From: Rhizorhabdus histidinilytica
GTDB taxonomy: Bacteria > Pseudomonadota > Alphaproteobacteria > Sphingomonadales > Sphingomonadaceae
Assembly: GCF_900167915.1 (NCBI RefSeq)
Contig: NZ_FUYM01000003.1
Location: forward strand, 310,001-374,000
Direction of reading: 5' to 3'
Length of the DNA: 64,000 nt
How positions within the stretch are numbered: position 1 is the first letter of the stretch; every line of letters starts with the position of its first letter. The notes beneath the pieces were generated by a model. That model saw only the letters and a list, made by a program, of their open reading frames with translations. It searched no databases and had not been told where the DNA came from. Shown here piece after piece: positions 40,332-47,830 of the stretch. The position numbers were made by a program, and so were the translations under genes.

Positions 40332-41347
40332 ACAGAGGCCCCTTCCCGCCTGATGCCGCGCAGCTGGTCGTTCCAGTCTTTGTAATCGGGATGCGGGAAC
40401 ATCGTCCGAACCGAAAAGCCCAACTCGGTCAGGGCGGCGGCGGCCTGATCAACGGCCAGCGCTCCAGCCTTGTCGTTCTGCCCAGCAATGGTGATCCGCC
40501 TCACCTCGGCGGGATAGCGGATGGCCGGCATCATGGCGGTTCCCAGCGCCGCAGCGACCGTGCGCCCGGGAATCTCCTGCGCCAGGCTGAGCGCGTCTTC
40601 CGGCCCCTCGGTGATGATGATCTCGCCGGCAGGTGGCCCGAGCCAGAGGGCCCCGCCCATAACGCGCCCCAGGCTGAGCTTCGGCTTCTTCATGTTCGCC
40701 TTGGCGCGCCCGCCATCCCGAAGGAAAATGCGCTGGATGGCGACGAGATCCTCACCGATCGTGACAGCGCCGATGAGCGCCGGAAGGTCGCGCCCCCATT
40801 CGCCCGTTTCACGATCGCGCCAAGCCGGGACCATGCCGAAGCGGATCGAGGGCGGCAACGGCATAGTGATCCCTCGCGCACGCGCATACACCTGCGCGGG
40901 CGTGCCGGCTGCCGGGCGCGACCGATCCCAGAACATTCGGGCCTCGGCTATCGCTTGCTCACGATCGGCGGCGTCCTCGGCAGCGCGCTGCGCCCGCTGC
41001 TCCGGCGAGACGACAGGGAGATCGGAAGCGCCAAGCCAGGATAGCGCCTCGAGGAAGCTCATGCCCTCCTTGTCCATCACGAAGCGGATGACGTCGCCGG
41101 AAGCACCGCAGCCGAAACAGTGATAGGTGCCCTTGGCATCATTCACGCGCAGGCTCGGCGACCGTTCGTTGTGGAAAACGCACAGGCCTGCTACCTCGCG
41201 CCCGGTTTTCCGCAGCGTCGTATAGCGCCCGATGATTTCGCTGATGTTGTGCATCGTGCGGATCTCGTCGACCCGCTGCTGGAAGGCGGCATCAGCCGCC
41301 GGATCGCGGCCTCGCCAGCCCGACCTGTTTGAGCCCCGCCCGGCCAC
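40328..41347 (-). CDS. CHC2 zinc-finger / Toprim primase
   Basis: 339 residues. The zinc-binding domain has C56-x2-H59 and C77-x2-C80 (LCVFHNE, CFGCGASGD). The Toprim domain has the catalytic Glu in IIITEGPEDALS and a second acidic block in GQNDKAGALAVDQAA, where the usual DxD is weakened to ND. It would lay primers for phage replication together with the DUF3987 protein. Confidence 0.85.
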   Translation of the reverse strand: MAGRGSNRSGWRGRDPAADAAFQQRVDEIRTMHNISEIIGRYTTLRKTGREVAGLCVFHNERSPSLRVNDAKGTYHCFGCGASGDVIRFVMDKEGMSFLEALSWLGASDLPVVSPEQRAQRAAEDAADREQAIAEARMFWDRSRPAAGTPAQVYARARGITMPLPPSIRFGMVPAWRDRETGEWGRDLPALIGAVTIGEDLVAIQRIFLRDGGRAKANMKKPKLSLGRVMGGALWLGPPAGEIIITEGPEDALSLAQEIPGRTVAAALGTAMMPAIRYPAEVRRITIAGQNDKAGALAVDQAAAALTELGFSVRTMFPHPDYKDWNDQLRGIRREGASV

Positions 41348-41352
41348 GGCGA

Positions 41353-41586
41353 TCAGGCCGCCTGGGCCTGGTCCGTCGGGTTATCGGCGGCGCCTAGCTC
41401 AAAGAAGTCATTTGGCTGCAGGTGGCCTTCGGTCACGCGAACGATGTTCCGCATGATCGTCGGGCGCGGCGTGCGCGATCCGTCGATGTACTTCTGAACG
41501 ACGCCAGCGTTCGCGACGCCGATCATTTGCGCGAACTCCGAGTAGGAAATCCGCTGATCGGTGAGGTAGGCCTTGAGCTTGTGCAT
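41353..41586 (-). CDS. Cro-like HTH repressor
   Basis: 77 residues with one helix-turn-helix (YSEFAQMIGVANAGVVQKYIDG). It is divergent from the CI-like gene across 142 bases holding two operators, and it leads the long minus-strand transcript, which is the definition of a Cro position. ATG 41586. Confidence 0.82.
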   Translation of the reverse strand: MHKLKAYLTDQRISYSEFAQMIGVANAGVVQKYIDGSRTPRPTIMRNIVRVTEGHLQPNDFFELGAADNPTDQAQAA

Positions 41587-41595
41587 GTCGCCAAT

Positions 41596-41700
41596 TTATC
41601 CGCACAGGATAATTTCTGCAAGCGCCACCAAGCGGCGTGACGGTCATCACGGGATAAATCGCCGAACTTTCCACTATCGTTTCATATCCGCTTCGGATAA
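41596..41700. promoter_or_regulatory. CI/Cro operators between cro and cI
   Basis: TTATCC-GCACA-GGATAA (41596-41612) lies ten bases from the cro start; ATATCC-GCTTC-GGATAA (41684-41700), with one mismatch, lies upstream of cI; a half-site GGATAA stands at 41652. Right operator equivalent. Confidence 0.8.
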
Positions 41701-41728
41701 TGCGCGCGGGAACGTTGGAGAATTTGTC

Positions 41729-42322
41729 ATGAAATCGCTAACCGACACGGTCGCCAGTCGGCTGCACAGGGTGCGCAAGGCGAAGGGCATGACGCTACAG
41801 CAGGTGGCGGACAAAGCAAAAACGACGCTCGGTCAGATTCACAAGCTTGAGCGGTCGCAGCGCCCGCTTACGACCGAATGGATTGAGCGCCTCGCGAACG
41901 CGATGGATGTCGACCCCCAGGAGCTGTTGAACGATGCCCCTCCGGCGCCGATACGCGCCATCCCGCTTGTTGGCCGTATCGCCGCTGGAAATTGGCGCGA
42001 GGCGGTGGAGCACCCGCTGGGGCATGTCCACGCCGCCAATGCGCCGGCTGGCGCGTTCGCACTGGAGCCGGATGGGGATAGCATGAATAAGATTGTCCCA
42101 GCCGGCGGTTACGTCATCATCGATCCCAACGAGGCAGACCTTCGTGAAGGTGGCGTTTATGCGGTCATGAACGCGGAGGGCGAGACCACCCTCAAGCGCT
42201 ACCGCAGCGACCCCGCGCGACTCGAACCGTGCTCAACGAACCCTGCACACGCCACGATCAAACTCGGGCGTGAAAGTTTTTCAGTGCTAGGCCGGGCAAT
42301 TAATGCGGTGCTCACACTGTAA
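41729..42322 (+). CDS. CI-like prophage repressor with S24 peptidase domain
   Basis: 197 residues from ATG 41729. N-terminal HTH (TLQQVADKAKTTLGQIHKLER) and a LexA-like S24 domain: cleavage site A86-G87 in RIAAGNW, nucleophile S118 in GDSMN, general base K156 in TTLKRY. All residues for RecA-stimulated self-cleavage are present, so the prophage should be SOS-inducible. It should bind the TTATCC-N5-GGATAA sites on both sides of its gene. Confidence 0.9.
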   Translation: MKSLTDTVASRLHRVRKAKGMTLQQVADKAKTTLGQIHKLERSQRPLTTEWIERLANAMDVDPQELLNDAPPAPIRAIPLVGRIAAGNWREAVEHPLGHVHAANAPAGAFALEPDGDSMNKIVPAGGYVIIDPNEADLREGGVYAVMNAEGETTLKRYRSDPARLEPCSTNPAHATIKLGRESFSVLGRAINAVLTL

Positions 42323-42376
42323 TTATCCTGACCGGATAAATTCTGCTTGACCTTCGATTTATCCCGAGCGGATAAT
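42323..42376 (+). promoter_or_regulatory. Left operators and early promoter
   Basis: Two perfect sites TTATCC-N5-GGATAA at 42323-42339 and 42359-42375. Promoter TTGACC (42347-42352), 18 bases, GATAAT (42371-42376) has the second site across its spacer and -10 box. It drives the plus-strand early operon. Confidence 0.8.
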
Positions 42377-42497
42377 TCTGCGCATCAGTTGATCGCCCTC
42401 GGGCCGAAGACGCTGATGCGCAGGGATAAGCGAGAAACGGCCTCCGCTACGGCGAGATAACCGCGGATCGACCCTGCTACTCGAGCAGGAGGCCGCG

Positions 42498-42884
42498 ATG
42501 GTCGAACGTACCCCACGAATACCGGCGTCAGCCGACAGCCTGGCCGCGCGATTGGCGGCTTTCCCCACCCACGCTGGCCGCATGGCCGAGGTTGTTCGCC
42601 AAATCGACGACCTGCAAGAAGCCGCCGAAATCATCGAGCGCGATGCCGGCGTCGCGACGGAGGCCTCCAACGAACTGATCGGCGTTTCAATCAGCGCAAA
42701 TAACGAACTTTGCGCGGTGACCCCGACCAGCCTTGGCGACTGCCTGATCATCGCGACTACCGCGCTCGTCGTCGCTGAATTCGTCGCAGACAATCAGGAC
42801 GAGGGCGACAGCACCGAAGCCGCCAGCCGCGCCGTCGTCGCGGCGCTCAAGGGCATTGCCGCCCATCTGGAGGCATCGGCATGA
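42498..42884 (+). CDS. Early-operon protein, function unknown
   Basis: 128 residues, first gene after the early promoter, with CAGGAGG before ATG 42498. All-helical prediction with a hydrophobic stretch (CLIIATTALVVAEFV) and an Ala-rich C-terminus. Such first early genes of temperate phages often act on the host or on the lysogeny switch. No family recognised. Confidence 0.6.
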   Translation: MVERTPRIPASADSLAARLAAFPTHAGRMAEVVRQIDDLQEAAEIIERDAGVATEASNELIGVSISANNELCAVTPTSLGDCLIIATTALVVAEFVADNQDEGDSTEAASRAVVAALKGIAAHLEASA

Positions 42885-43117
42885 CCGAAGATCGCACCGC
42901 TTCTTCGCTGCAGTCGATCCTTATCGATGCCGTAGATATCGCCACCGCCAACCTTCACCGGATAAAGGCGGCCCTTTCGACGATCGACGAACTCAATCTG
43001 GGCCTCGGCGGCAAGCACTTCGAGTTGATGTGCATGCTCTGCGACGCCTGCAAGGAGGAAATCGACGAGACCCTGACATCCCTCCGCGCCCTCCACGACG
43101 GGAGCGCAGCGGCATGA
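42881..43117 (+). CDS. Early-operon helical protein
   Basis: 78 residues, ATGA overlaps on both sides. Helical with a Cys pair (CMLCDACKEEIDETL). Function unknown. Confidence 0.6.
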   Translation: MTEDRTASSLQSILIDAVDIATANLHRIKAALSTIDELNLGLGGKHFELMCMLCDACKEEIDETLTSLRALHDGSAAA

Positions 43118-43530
43118 CCGAGATCAGCCCGAGCCCCGCCGTGCTCACGGCGTTCAAGCATTGGCGCACCGCCGAGGCCGCGGTCCACTACGCCCAGCCG
43201 TGCCCCGACGTTGTCATGAGCGGGCTGACGCGAAGCGCTAACCAGGCAATCCGCGAACTTGCAGCCGTGCCGGCAGAGAATGCGGCAGACGTGGTGCTGA
43301 AGGTTTTCCCCCTTGCGCTGATCGAGAACGACCCACCGTTGGAGGGCAACCCCTTCCAGCCGGTGCATGAGGCCCAGCCGGGAACGAACTTTCAGGAGTC
43401 CGACCTCTGGCGCGCCCTGATCGCCGACCTTCCGGCGGTCTCGGCCATCATCGCTGAGACTGTCGCGCTGCCTCCGTGCCGCTACGCCGTCGAGCTGGCG
43501 GCCAAGATTGCTCAGCGAGAAGCCGAATGA
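43114..43530 (+). CDS. Early-operon hypothetical protein
   Basis: 138 residues from ATG 43114 in an ATGA overlap; longer open frame upstream is shadow. Helical (AVLTAFKHWRTAEAAVHYAQ, NQAIRELAAVPAENAADVVL). No family recognised. Confidence 0.6.
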   Translation: MTEISPSPAVLTAFKHWRTAEAAVHYAQPCPDVVMSGLTRSANQAIRELAAVPAENAADVVLKVFPLALIENDPPLEGNPFQPVHEAQPGTNFQESDLWRALIADLPAVSAIIAETVALPPCRYAVELAAKIAQREAE

Positions 43531-43991
43531 CCGCAGCGCCAGCCCCCATCCGCCGCGAGATGGTCGTTCTCGACGAGATCCCGCTCGGCTGCATCGCCTA
43601 TCGGGTCGATGACAACCGTTGCGAGCCGATGATCCGCCGGGGCGATATCGTCGCGGTCGACACCCGCGACCGCATGCCGATGCCGGACGAGCCCTATCTG
43701 ATCGAGTGGTCGAACGGCGCTCGGTCGGTGGTCGCGGCTTACTTCACCACCGCGCCGGAAGGATCGGCATGGTACGGCCGCCTCTGGGTTGGCGACCTTT
43801 TTCCCCGGCAGATGATGAGCCTCGGCGGAACGCCGGTCGGCGAGCCGCTCCGTTGGGGCGACGGCCCGTACACCTTCGAGCAGCTCGCCGAGAAGATGGT
43901 CGGCCGGGTCGTCGGCATTCTGCTCGACCAGCGCCTGGCGCCGCCGCTCGACGCCACTCCCCGCAAACTTGAATGGCGAGAGGTCCAATGA
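43527..43991 (+). CDS. S24/LexA-like fold protein lacking the catalytic dyad
   Basis: 154 residues from ATG 43527 (ATGA overlap). The block DNRCEPMIRRGDIVAVD is that of S24 peptidases (usually D-S-M-x-P-x-x-x-x-G-D), but Ser is Cys (C32) and no Lys follows in the second half (ARSVVAAY). There is no DNA-binding domain. It may be an inactive partner that interacts with CI or LexA, or only a fold relative; the similarity is short. Confidence 0.55.
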   Translation: MTAAPAPIRREMVVLDEIPLGCIAYRVDDNRCEPMIRRGDIVAVDTRDRMPMPDEPYLIEWSNGARSVVAAYFTTAPEGSAWYGRLWVGDLFPRQMMSLGGTPVGEPLRWGDGPYTFEQLAEKMVGRVVGILLDQRLAPPLDATPRKLEWREVQ

Positions 43992-44575
43992 CCGAACAGT
44001 GCAACCGCTGTCGCTTCTGGCTTGAGGACATGACGGATCGCGATCCGAACGATCCCGATTTCGGCTTCGGCCGTTGCCGGCTTCGGCCGCCGGTCGTCAG
44101 CGAGACCTACGTCGCCGCGCTCATGCCGAGGCTGGCCTATGGCCGACAGGAAGATCCGGATATGGACACCACGTCACTGGTGACGGCATCCCTCTACCCA
44201 GCCACGTTTTCTGCCGACTGGTGCGGCTGCTTCAAGCCCATGGCCCAGCCGACGTCGGTTATCCAGCAGCAGCTGGCCCGATGGTTCGATGCCTATCGCG
44301 AACTGCACGCCCTCGATGACGGCGCGTCCGAGGAAGATCAGGCGCCGTTCTGGGCGATCATCGACGACGCCGCCGAGCGGATCATGGCGAACCCGTCTGG
44401 ATCGCTGGGGGACGTAGCCGCCAAGCTGCGCGTGAACCTGATCCATACGGTCAGCACGCAACGCGATCACGATATCGTCGCCGGTCGTATCGACGACGAT
44501 CGGCTGTCCGATGCCGCCGATCTCAACGAACGCGGGATCTTTGCCGCCATCGTCGAACTGGAGCGCGGACTATGA
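43988..44575 (+). CDS. Zinc-site early-operon protein A
   Basis: 195 residues from ATG 43988 (ATGA overlap). The N-terminal 80 residues hold a CNRCRFWLED ... GRCRLRPP ... DWCGCFKP pattern, four or more Cys in the order C-x2-C ... C ... C-x-C that probably binds zinc or an iron-sulfur cluster. A long helical tail follows. A smaller relative with the same pattern is at 45329-45610. Confidence 0.6.
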   Translation: MTEQCNRCRFWLEDMTDRDPNDPDFGFGRCRLRPPVVSETYVAALMPRLAYGRQEDPDMDTTSLVTASLYPATFSADWCGCFKPMAQPTSVIQQQLARWFDAYRELHALDDGASEEDQAPFWAIIDDAAERIMANPSGSLGDVAAKLRVNLIHTVSTQRDHDIVAGRIDDDRLSDAADLNERGIFAAIVELERGL

Positions 44576-45336
44576 CCCAGCCGCTCAACTACACCAAGAG
44601 GGCATGGCGGGACCTGCGCACGATTGAGCGCACTGCGCCGCCGTTGAGCAAGCTGGGCCTGCGATATCTCGCCGGGAAGCTCGCCGCCGCCCAGACGATC
44701 ATCATGCCGGACTACGGCGTGATGTATGACAGGGGCTTGGTTCGACCGCAGATGCCTAACACGGCGCTGCGGCCACCTTTCCCGGTCGTAGCGCTCGAAT
44801 ACCAAGCGCCCTCGACGAGCGGTTGCCGCGTGCCGGGCTACACGGATTCACCGTGCTCGCGCCGCATTGCGCTGGTATGGGATTGGAAGGCCGACCTGCC
44901 GCCAGCGCTGGCCCCCCTGTCGGCCCATCTTAAGCCTGGCGTGGTCGTCACTTCGATTGCCTACATGGACGAAATGCGCCTCTGGGTGCCGGCGACAGCC
45001 GCCGGCATGCACATCGCATATGATGATCCGTGGTACACGCCACCGGAAACGGTAGCCTTCGAGCGTGCCAACGTCGCGGCCGGGCGCATAACTGCCGAGC
45101 AGTCGGCGGCTCCGAGGCCTCAGGCAAAGCTGGTGCCCCTGATGGCCGATGCGATGGCAGGGATTGTCGCGCAGCGCGGTCCCGAGTTCCTCTTCGACAT
45201 AACCGCCGCCGACATCATGGACGAGGCAAACGCCCACGCCGATCTCTGCCGCGCGATCGCCGACGGTGCGGTGACGATGCAGGGCGGCAAGCGCGGCAAG
45301 CCGATCGATCTCCGAGGGAGGGCCAACAATGTCTGA
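44572..45336 (+). CDS. Early-operon hypothetical protein
   Basis: 254 residues, ATGA overlap upstream. Mixed alpha/beta, Pro- and Trp-containing (CRVPGYTDSPCSRRIALVWDW, MHIAYDDPWYTPPETVAFER). No motif recognised. It is the largest gene of the early operon and overlaps the next gene by eight bases. Confidence 0.6.
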   Translation: MTQPLNYTKRAWRDLRTIERTAPPLSKLGLRYLAGKLAAAQTIIMPDYGVMYDRGLVRPQMPNTALRPPFPVVALEYQAPSTSGCRVPGYTDSPCSRRIALVWDWKADLPPALAPLSAHLKPGVVVTSIAYMDEMRLWVPATAAGMHIAYDDPWYTPPETVAFERANVAAGRITAEQSAAPRPQAKLVPLMADAMAGIVAQRGPEFLFDITAADIMDEANAHADLCRAIADGAVTMQGGKRGKPIDLRGRANNV

Positions 45337-45610
45337 CCGCCCGACCTGCCGCAATTGTGTGTATTGGGAACAGGCTGGCGCGAGGCTCGCCAACGCCATC
45401 GTCGACCCCAGCGCTCATGCAGACGTGGGCGTGTGCGTCTTCAATCCGCCGATGGTGAAAGAATCTCCGTCGTTCCCGTTCCCCATCAGCATGTTCCCGG
45501 AAGTCCACGCCGACCGCTGGTGCGGCGGGTGGGAAGCGCCAGCCGACGACGGAGGCGGTGGCGAGCGCCAGCCCCAGAATGTCGTTCCTTTCAACAGGAG
45601 GGTCGCATGA
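45329..45610 (+). CDS. Zinc-site early-operon protein B
   Basis: 93 residues: CRNCVYWE ... GVCVFNPP ... FPEVHADRWCGGWE, the same C-x2-C-x2-W/F ... C-x3-P-P ... W-C-G pattern as the 43988 gene. Such small proteins are common in alphaproteobacterial prophages, unknown role. The C-terminal 25 residues are Gly-rich. Confidence 0.62.
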   Translation: MSDRPTCRNCVYWEQAGARLANAIVDPSAHADVGVCVFNPPMVKESPSFPFPISMFPEVHADRWCGGWEAPADDGGGGERQPQNVVPFNRRVA

Positions 45611-46182
45611 CCGCGCCAGCTACCACCGATCAGTTCCGCGCTTGGATGGCGGAACGCGATGCCCACCATGCCGCCGCGAACGCGCCCGGCGCCACCGAGG
45701 CGCAGTCGCTCGCGTCAACCGATGGCTTGGTCACCTGCGAGAACAGAATCCTCGAAACCCCAGCCGCGACGCTCGGGGGCAACTATTTCCGATGCCTCGC
45801 CGCGGTGAAGCTGTCGGCCGATGGGAACGAAATCACCGACGAAACAGCCCGCGTGATCGAAGCCGAGGCCGACGCCTTCCTGGCGGAGCAGCGGGCGCAG
45901 CAGGCAGCCTTCGATGAGGCAGTCGCCGAATATCGGCGGGTCCGTGCGATCCACGACGCGATTCCCCTCGGCACCGAGGGCGAAGACGACGCCGTCGAAG
46001 CCTATTGCGTGGCGATGGATCGCGTCATCGAGGACATTCGGACGCCCTCGATCGCCGCGTTGCGGATCAAGCTAGAGTTGATCGAAAGCCGGATGGAGGG
46101 GTTCTGCGGCTGGCCGGACGAGTGGCACGCTGCCGTCGCCAAGGATCTCGACCACCTCGAAGGCATGGCGATCGCGTCATGA
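45607..46182 (+). CDS. Early-operon helical protein
   Basis: 191 residues from ATG 45607 (ATGA overlap). Long helices (EAEADAFLAEQRAQQAAFDEAV, IAALRIKLELIESRMEGF). No family recognised. Confidence 0.6.
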   Translation: MTAPATTDQFRAWMAERDAHHAAANAPGATEAQSLASTDGLVTCENRILETPAATLGGNYFRCLAAVKLSADGNEITDETARVIEAEADAFLAEQRAQQAAFDEAVAEYRRVRAIHDAIPLGTEGEDDAVEAYCVAMDRVIEDIRTPSIAALRIKLELIESRMEGFCGWPDEWHAAVAKDLDHLEGMAIAS

Positions 46183-46640
46183 GCGGCGACAGCACCGACG
46201 AGATTATCGCCGGCATGGCCGAACGGTCCAGCTCCCGACGGTTGGCGACGCAGGACGTGAAGGGCGCAGCTGCGCGCCTATCGCGCGTCGCCCGGTCGCT
46301 CCCACGCTACGTGCAGGCCAAGAAGTTGGCCCGGGACAGGGTCGCCTATTACTGGACGGTGCCGCCGTCCTCGCGTCCCGACATCAAGGTGCGTTCGTTG
46401 GCGCTCGGCGCCGATCGCGACGCGGCCGTAGCTATCGCGAATAGAATGCTGACCGATGCCGATGCCGCCCTGGCGAAGACCGGACAGCGCGGATTGGCGC
46501 ACCGCACCGAGCTCGCGCGGCGCTTTGCCGCCCTCGATGCCCTATCCCGCGAGCGGACCCTGACCAGCGAAGAAACCGACGAACTCGAACAGGTCATGGT
46601 CGACCTGGGCATGATCCAGCCGGAGCAGGACGATGGCTGA
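46179..46640 (+). CDS. Early-operon basic protein
   Basis: 153 residues from ATG 46179 (ATGA overlap). A basic stretch with VQAKKLARDRVAYYWTVP and RPDIKVRSLALGADRDAAV resembles the arm-binding domain of some tyrosine recombinases or a DNA mimic-binding domain (weak). Function unknown. Confidence 0.55.
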   Translation: MSGDSTDEIIAGMAERSSSRRLATQDVKGAAARLSRVARSLPRYVQAKKLARDRVAYYWTVPPSSRPDIKVRSLALGADRDAAVAIANRMLTDADAALAKTGQRGLAHRTELARRFAALDALSRERTLTSEETDELEQVMVDLGMIQPEQDDG

Positions 46641-46869
46641 CCGCTACGCCCGCGGCTTCCGCGCGGCCTCCGCCGCCGGGAAGCGCCTCATCCATGAAAT
46701 GGCGGACCAACTCGATCGGCGAACCGACGAGGAGTGCCGTTCCGGCCAGCCGCCCTCGATGGTCGTCCAGAAGCTCCACCTCGCCGCCCAGCGCGTCGGC
46801 GCTCTGAACCCCAATATCACCCGATCGAGGTCGGGCATCCCGCTTACGAAAGATCAAGCCGATGACTGA
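46633..46869 (+). CDS. Early-operon small protein
   Basis: 78 residues overlapping both neighbours by eight bases. Basic helical N-terminus (YARGFRAASAAGKRLIHEMA). No family recognised. Confidence 0.55.
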   Translation: MADRYARGFRAASAAGKRLIHEMADQLDRRTDEECRSGQPPSMVVQKLHLAAQRVGALNPNITRSRSGIPLTKDQADD

Positions 46870-47056
46870 TCCCCAACGCCCCAGCACGCCCGCCGATGTG
46901 ATCGCCGCATTCGCGAACTACGGCACGCTCATGAACAGCATCGCGAAGCATGCCAGCGATATCGCTCATGCCCGCCGGCAGCTCTACCTCGCCTACGTGA
47001 GCGAGGGCTTCACCGAAGCCCAGGCGCTGGAGCTGTGCAAGGTCATGCTGTCATGA
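46862..47056 (+). CDS. Early-operon small helical protein
   Basis: 64 residues. Two helices (ADVIAAFANYGTLMNSIAKH, QLYLAYVSEGFTEAQALELC). The second half resembles short helical modules in phage early genes; function unknown. Confidence 0.55.
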   Translation: MTDPQRPSTPADVIAAFANYGTLMNSIAKHASDIAHARRQLYLAYVSEGFTEAQALELCKVMLS

Positions 47057-47364
47057 GAGCACCCGTCGCGATCGTTGCAGCGCTTGGGCTCGCCGCATGC
47101 CAGAGGCCGGTATCCGCCGACCCCGACGCCAGCGCCAAGCTGAGCGCCGGGCGCGTTGCTCGGGCGGCCGTGGCGCCCGACGGCACGACCCTATGGGTGA
47201 CGCGGTGGGGCGGCCGGCTGGTCTTCTTCGCCGCGAGCGGGTCGAGCTGGCAGACGCAGCGGACCCATAAGACCGGGAAGACCACCACCACAATCACCGA
47301 AGACCACGCCGTGCCGACCGGCGACGGCATCGACGCGGCCAGCCGCGCATGGAGCGATCAGTGA
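47053..47364 (+). CDS. Prophage-encoded lipoprotein
   Basis: 103 residues from ATG 47053 (ATGA overlap). The start MRAPVAIVAALGLAAC has a perfect lipobox LAAC, so the mature protein is anchored to a membrane. The rest is beta-rich (TTLWVTRWGGRLVFFAAS). Early phage lipoproteins can block superinfection; that role is only inferred. Confidence 0.62.
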   Translation: MRAPVAIVAALGLAACQRPVSADPDASAKLSAGRVARAAVAPDGTTLWVTRWGGRLVFFAASGSSWQTQRTHKTGKTTTTITEDHAVPTGDGIDAASRAWSDQ

Positions 47365-47648
47365 CCGACAATATCATTCCCTTTAGGCCCCGCCCCGACC
47401 GGATCGCGCGCATCGAGATTGCGGGCGGCATCCAAAGTGAACCGATGGCTTGGACGGGCGCTGACGGAACGCGTCTCGACTACAGCAACGTCGGCGGCAT
47501 GGTCTATTGGGCTGTGCTCATTCATGAGGGCGGCGGGGAAGAAATCCTCTGCATAGATGAGAGCGTAAGGATTGTGGCCCGGTATGCCGGACAGGTGGCG
47601 TTGGAGCACCAAGTCCCGGTCGTCGACCGAACGGAGGAGGTGCAATGA
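47361..47648 (+). CDS. Early-operon hypothetical protein
   Basis: 95 residues from GTG 47361 in a GTGA overlap; an ATG at 47349 is also possible. Beta-rich (MVYWAVLIHEGGGEEILCID). The start DNIIPFRPRPDR is a common opening of small phage proteins. Function unknown. Confidence 0.55.
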   Translation: MTDNIIPFRPRPDRIARIEIAGGIQSEPMAWTGADGTRLDYSNVGGMVYWAVLIHEGGGEEILCIDESVRIVARYAGQVALEHQVPVVDRTEEVQ

Positions 47649-47830
47649 CCGATCGTCGCGGCGACACCATCTTGCGCCAGCCGGACGTGCTGGCGCGCAC
47701 GGGCCTCAAGCGGACGACGCTTTATCGCAAGATCGCGAAGGGCGCCTTCCCGGCGCAAATCAAGCTCGGCGAGAATTGCGTCGGCTGGTACGAATCGGAC
47801 GTCAGCGACTGGGTCGCAAACCCGCGTTGA
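47645..47830 (+). CDS. AlpA/MerR-like excisionase candidate
   Basis: 61 residues of the AlpA family: ILRQPDVLARTGLKRTTLYRKIAKGAFPAQIKL then VGWYESDVSDWVA, a winged helix-turn-helix. Small proteins of this type regulate or direct excision. It converges on the integrase gene with a 29-base overlap and ends the early operon, so induction of that operon would yield excisionase. Confidence 0.8.
   Translation: MTDRRGDTILRQPDVLARTGLKRTTLYRKIAKGAFPAQIKLGENCVGWYESDVSDWVANPR

Noticed and set aside
43527-43991. Second CI-type repressor
   Set aside because: No helix-turn-helix and no Ser/Lys dyad.
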